In this document: positions 5,313 to 6,926 of the stretch, one piece after another
Numbering within the stretch: position 1 is the stretch's first letter
Layout of the letters: the number at the start of each line of letters is the position of its first letter
Assembly (NCBI GenBank): GCA_934446095.1
Contig: CAKSDR010000065.1
Location: forward strand, 1 to 6,926
Direction of reading: 5' to 3'
Source of the DNA: an uncultured Eubacteriales bacterium
GTDB taxonomy: Bacteria; Bacillota; Clostridia; Oscillospirales; CAG-382
DNA length: 6,926 bases
Program-made: the position numbers and the translations under genes
The notes under the pieces: generated by a model
Told to the model about the DNA's origin: nothing
The model's input: the letters and a program-made list of their open reading frames with translations, nothing else
The model's database searches: none

Positions 5313-5334
5313 AAGAGATTATATGTGCTATAAT
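5306..5334 (+). promoter_or_regulatory. Extended -10 promoter for lon
   Basis: A perfect TATAAT (5329-5334) is preceded by TGTGC (5324-5328), giving an ideal extended -10 element. The best -35 at 17 nt is weak: TAGAAA (5306-5311). TTGTAG at 5303-5308 would need a 20-nt spacer. The predicted start is near 5341, with a leader of about 98 nt before the lon ATG. I see no CtsR box and no CIRCE element near it. Confidence 0.8.
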
Positions 5335-5337
5335 ATA

Positions 5338-5405
5338 TGCGGAAAGTTTTGACGTGCGGACGCCTTTGAGCGTGCGATCCGCCGTTTCGCAAATACATTT
5401 CCGCA
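5338..5405 (+). other. Structured lon 5' leader
   Basis: The leader can fold into a long-range stem, TGCGGAAA (5338-5345) with TTTCCGCA (5398-5405). This encloses an inner hairpin of GCGGA (5356-5360) with TCCGC (5378-5382) and CGC/GCG inside it. TGCGGA occurs twice and TCCGC twice, so alternative pairings are possible. The predicted start near 5341 falls inside the first arm, so part of the outer stem may be missing from the transcript. No known riboswitch class is recognised. Confidence 0.5.
5348..5383 (+). repeat. Imperfect tandem repeat in the lon leader
   Basis: Two adjacent copies, tttgacgtgcggacgcc (5348-5364) and tttgagcgtgcgatccgcc (5365-5383), align with two single-base insertions and no mismatches. 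The unit is more GC-rich than the surrounding DNA. It could be a recent small duplication or paired protein-binding sites. Confidence 0.7.
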
Positions 5406-5438
5406 GCAAATAACAGAAAAGGATTGAAAATAAAATAT

Positions 5439-6926
5439 ATGCCGAAATATATAGAAAAAATAGAAAAACTCACCCTTCCCGTTGTGCCTTTAAGGGGAGC
5501 GGTGCTTTTTCCGGGAATTCCGACAAGTTTTGAACTTTCCGGCAAGGGCGCCGTTGCCGCGGTGTCAATGGCAAATGAAACCGACGGGCTTGTCTTTGTA
5601 AGTTCGCTTATAAACCCTGCGGATCCGAAGTCGCAGGACAATGAAGTGTATACAATTGGAGTGGTCGCAAAAATAAAGCAAACTCTGAAACTTCCGGACG
5701 GCAATTACAGAATACTTACCGAAGGAAGAAACAGGGGACAGGCTCAGGAATTTTTCAAACAAGACGGCTTTTTCTCGGCAGAAGTAATCTCGAAAAATGT
5801 TTTTCTTGACGATAACGGCGGAATAGAAACAGAAGCGCTTGTAAGAAAAGTAAAGGAAAAATTTGAAGAGTTTATAAGTTTTCTCCCGAAAGTTTCAAAT
5901 GAAATTGTCGTTGCTGTGCAAACAATAGAAGACCCCGGCTTTTTGGCCGATTTTATCTGCGCAAATATTGTTCATAAGATAAAACTCAAGCAGGAAATCA
6001 TCGCTCAGTTCAATCCTTACAAAAGGCTTGAAAAACTGTACATTATTCTTGATGATGAGATAGAAATACTGAAAACAGAGATCAATATACATAATAAAGT
6101 CAAGGAAAAACTCGACAAAAACCAGAGGGAATATTATCTTAAAGAACAGTTAAAAGTAATACAGAACGAACTTTCATCGTCAGACGAAGACTCGGACGCC
6201 GACGCTTATGTTTCGGATACAGATGAATACAGGGCGAAAATAAAAAATGCCGGGCTTGCGAAAAATGTTTGCGAAAAACTGATGAAAGAGGCGGCAAAAC
6301 TTGAAAAAATTCCGTTCGGTGCTGCCGAAGGCACTGTTATAAGGAATTATCTCGACGTATGCTTGGATATACCGTGGAACAAAAAAACAAAAGATAAATT
6401 TGACATAAAAAGAGCCCAAAAAATTCTTAATGAAGACCATGACGGTCTTGAAAAAATAAAAGAAAGAATCCTTGAATTCATCGCGGTAAGACAGTTGTCA
6501 CCGGAACTTAAAGGACAAATAATCTGCCTTGAGGGACCTCCGGGCGTTGGCAAGTCGTCAATAGCAAAGTCAGTCGCAAGGGCACTTAACAGAAAATTTG
6601 TCAGAATATCTCTCGGCGGCGTGCGCGACGAGGCGGATATAAGAGGCCACAGAAAAACATATATAGCATCTATGCCCGGAAGAATAATAAACGCTCTTAT
6701 TCAGGCAAAATCCATGAATCCCGTAATATTGCTCGACGAGGTAGATAAAATGACGTCGAATTCCCAGGGTGACCCGTCGTCGGCGCTGCTTGAAGTGCTC
6801 GATTCAGATCAGAACAAAACTTTCAGGGATCATTTCATTGAAGTGCCGGTCGACTTGTCGGATTGCATTTTTATTTCTACCGCAAACTCACTCGACACGG
6901 TGTCGCGGCCGCTTATTGACAGAATG
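5439..6926 (+). CDS. lon: ATP-dependent Lon protease, N-terminal 496 residues (runs off the right edge)
   Basis: Cytoplasmic AAA+ serine protease that unfolds and degrades damaged or regulatory proteins. The frame is open and uninterrupted to the window end. The substrate-binding LAN domain begins LTLPVVPLRGAVLFPG (residues 11-26). A helical region follows, with QREYYLKEQLKVIQNEL (229-245), typical of Lon, and an acidic segment after it. The AAA+ module has Walker A GPPGVGKS (366-373), SLGGVRDEADIRGHR, the pore-loop region YIASMPGR (408-415), Walker B ILLDEVDK (430-437), sensor-1 N483 and the probable arginine finger R495. Lon proteins are usually about 770-810 residues, so sensor-2 and the Ser-Lys protease domain lie outside the window. 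The ATG at 5439 is chosen from homology, but AAAAGGA (5417-5423) is 15 nt away, which is long. In-frame TTG (5424) and ATA (5430) lie closer to it. The gene has its own promoter and leader. Confidence 0.97.
   Translation, partial: MPKYIEKIEKLTLPVVPLRGAVLFPGIPTSFELSGKGAVAAVSMANETDGLVFVSSLINPADPKSQDNEVYTIGVVAKIKQTLKLPDGNYRILTEGRNRGQAQEFFKQDGFFSAEVISKNVFLDDNGGIETEALVRKVKEKFEEFISFLPKVSNEIVVAVQTIEDPGFLADFICANIVHKIKLKQEIIAQFNPYKRLEKLYIILDDEIEILKTEINIHNKVKEKLDKNQREYYLKEQLKVIQNELSSSDEDSDADAYVSDTDEYRAKIKNAGLAKNVCEKLMKEAAKLEKIPFGAAEGTVIRNYLDVCLDIPWNKKTKDKFDIKRAQKILNEDHDGLEKIKERILEFIAVRQLSPELKGQIICLEGPPGVGKSSIAKSVARALNRKFVRISLGGVRDEADIRGHRKTYIASMPGRIINALIQAKSMNPVILLDEVDKMTSNSQGDPSSALLEVLDSDQNKTFRDHFIEVPVDLSDCIFISTANSLDTVSRPLIDRM

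Noticed and set aside
5246..5438. CtsR or HrcA (CIRCE) heat-shock operator upstream of lon.
   Set aside because: TTTGAC (5348-5353) and TTTGAG (5365-5370) are 17 nt apart start to start, not the CtsR spacing of about 10, and no CIRCE inverted repeat is present.
5264..6553. Several minus-strand open frames opposite lon (for example 5264-5704, 5895-6092, 6180-6440).
   Set aside because: They are antisense shadows of a continuous Lon reading frame with conserved motifs, and none has a recognisable domain.

Overview
The window looks like a chromosomal housekeeping segment from a low-to-moderate GC Firmicute (Bacillota), most likely a member of the Clostridia. The reasons are the infC-rpmI-rplT operon with an L20-type attenuator leader, purine-rich Shine-Dalgarno sites, a YerB-like DUF3048 lipoprotein, a short DtxR-family regulator, and sigma-A promoters with 17-nt spacers. 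The species cannot be read from the sequence alone. I see no transposon, integrase, CRISPR array, phage gene or toxin-antitoxin pair.

Minus strand, positions 1 to about 4567. Two transcription units run leftwards, one after the other. The upstream unit has a promoter at 4539-4567, a roughly 140-nt structured leader ending in an intrinsic terminator (attenuator), then infC (apparently starting at a rare ATA codon), rpmI and rplT, and a hairpin terminator at 3086-3123. The second unit has a consensus promoter at 3017-3045, then a DUF3048 lipoprotein gene, argS, and the first 37 codons of a yebC gene that runs off the left edge. The gaps in this second unit are only 21 and 30 nt, so it is very probably one operon.

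Plus strand, about 4601 to the right edge. A promoter at 4601-4629, back to back with the infC promoter, drives tRNA-Pro(TGG). A strong terminator follows, and only 9 nt after its T-run comes the ribosome binding site of a 122-residue DtxR/MntR-family metalloregulator. That gene ends in another terminator. Then come an AT-rich stretch with a 9-bp inverted repeat, an extended -10 promoter, a structured leader containing an imperfect tandem repeat, and the first 496 codons of an ATP-dependent Lon protease, open at the right edge.

The genes serve translation (IF3, L35, L20, ArgRS, tRNA-Pro, and YebC, whose family is linked to translation or its regulation), metal-responsive control and protein quality control. 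No undescribed multi-gene system is evident. The points worth a second look are regulatory: the infC leader and ATA start, the terminator between tRNA-Pro and the metalloregulator, the regulator's reduced metal-site architecture, and the lon leader with its poorly spaced ribosome binding site.
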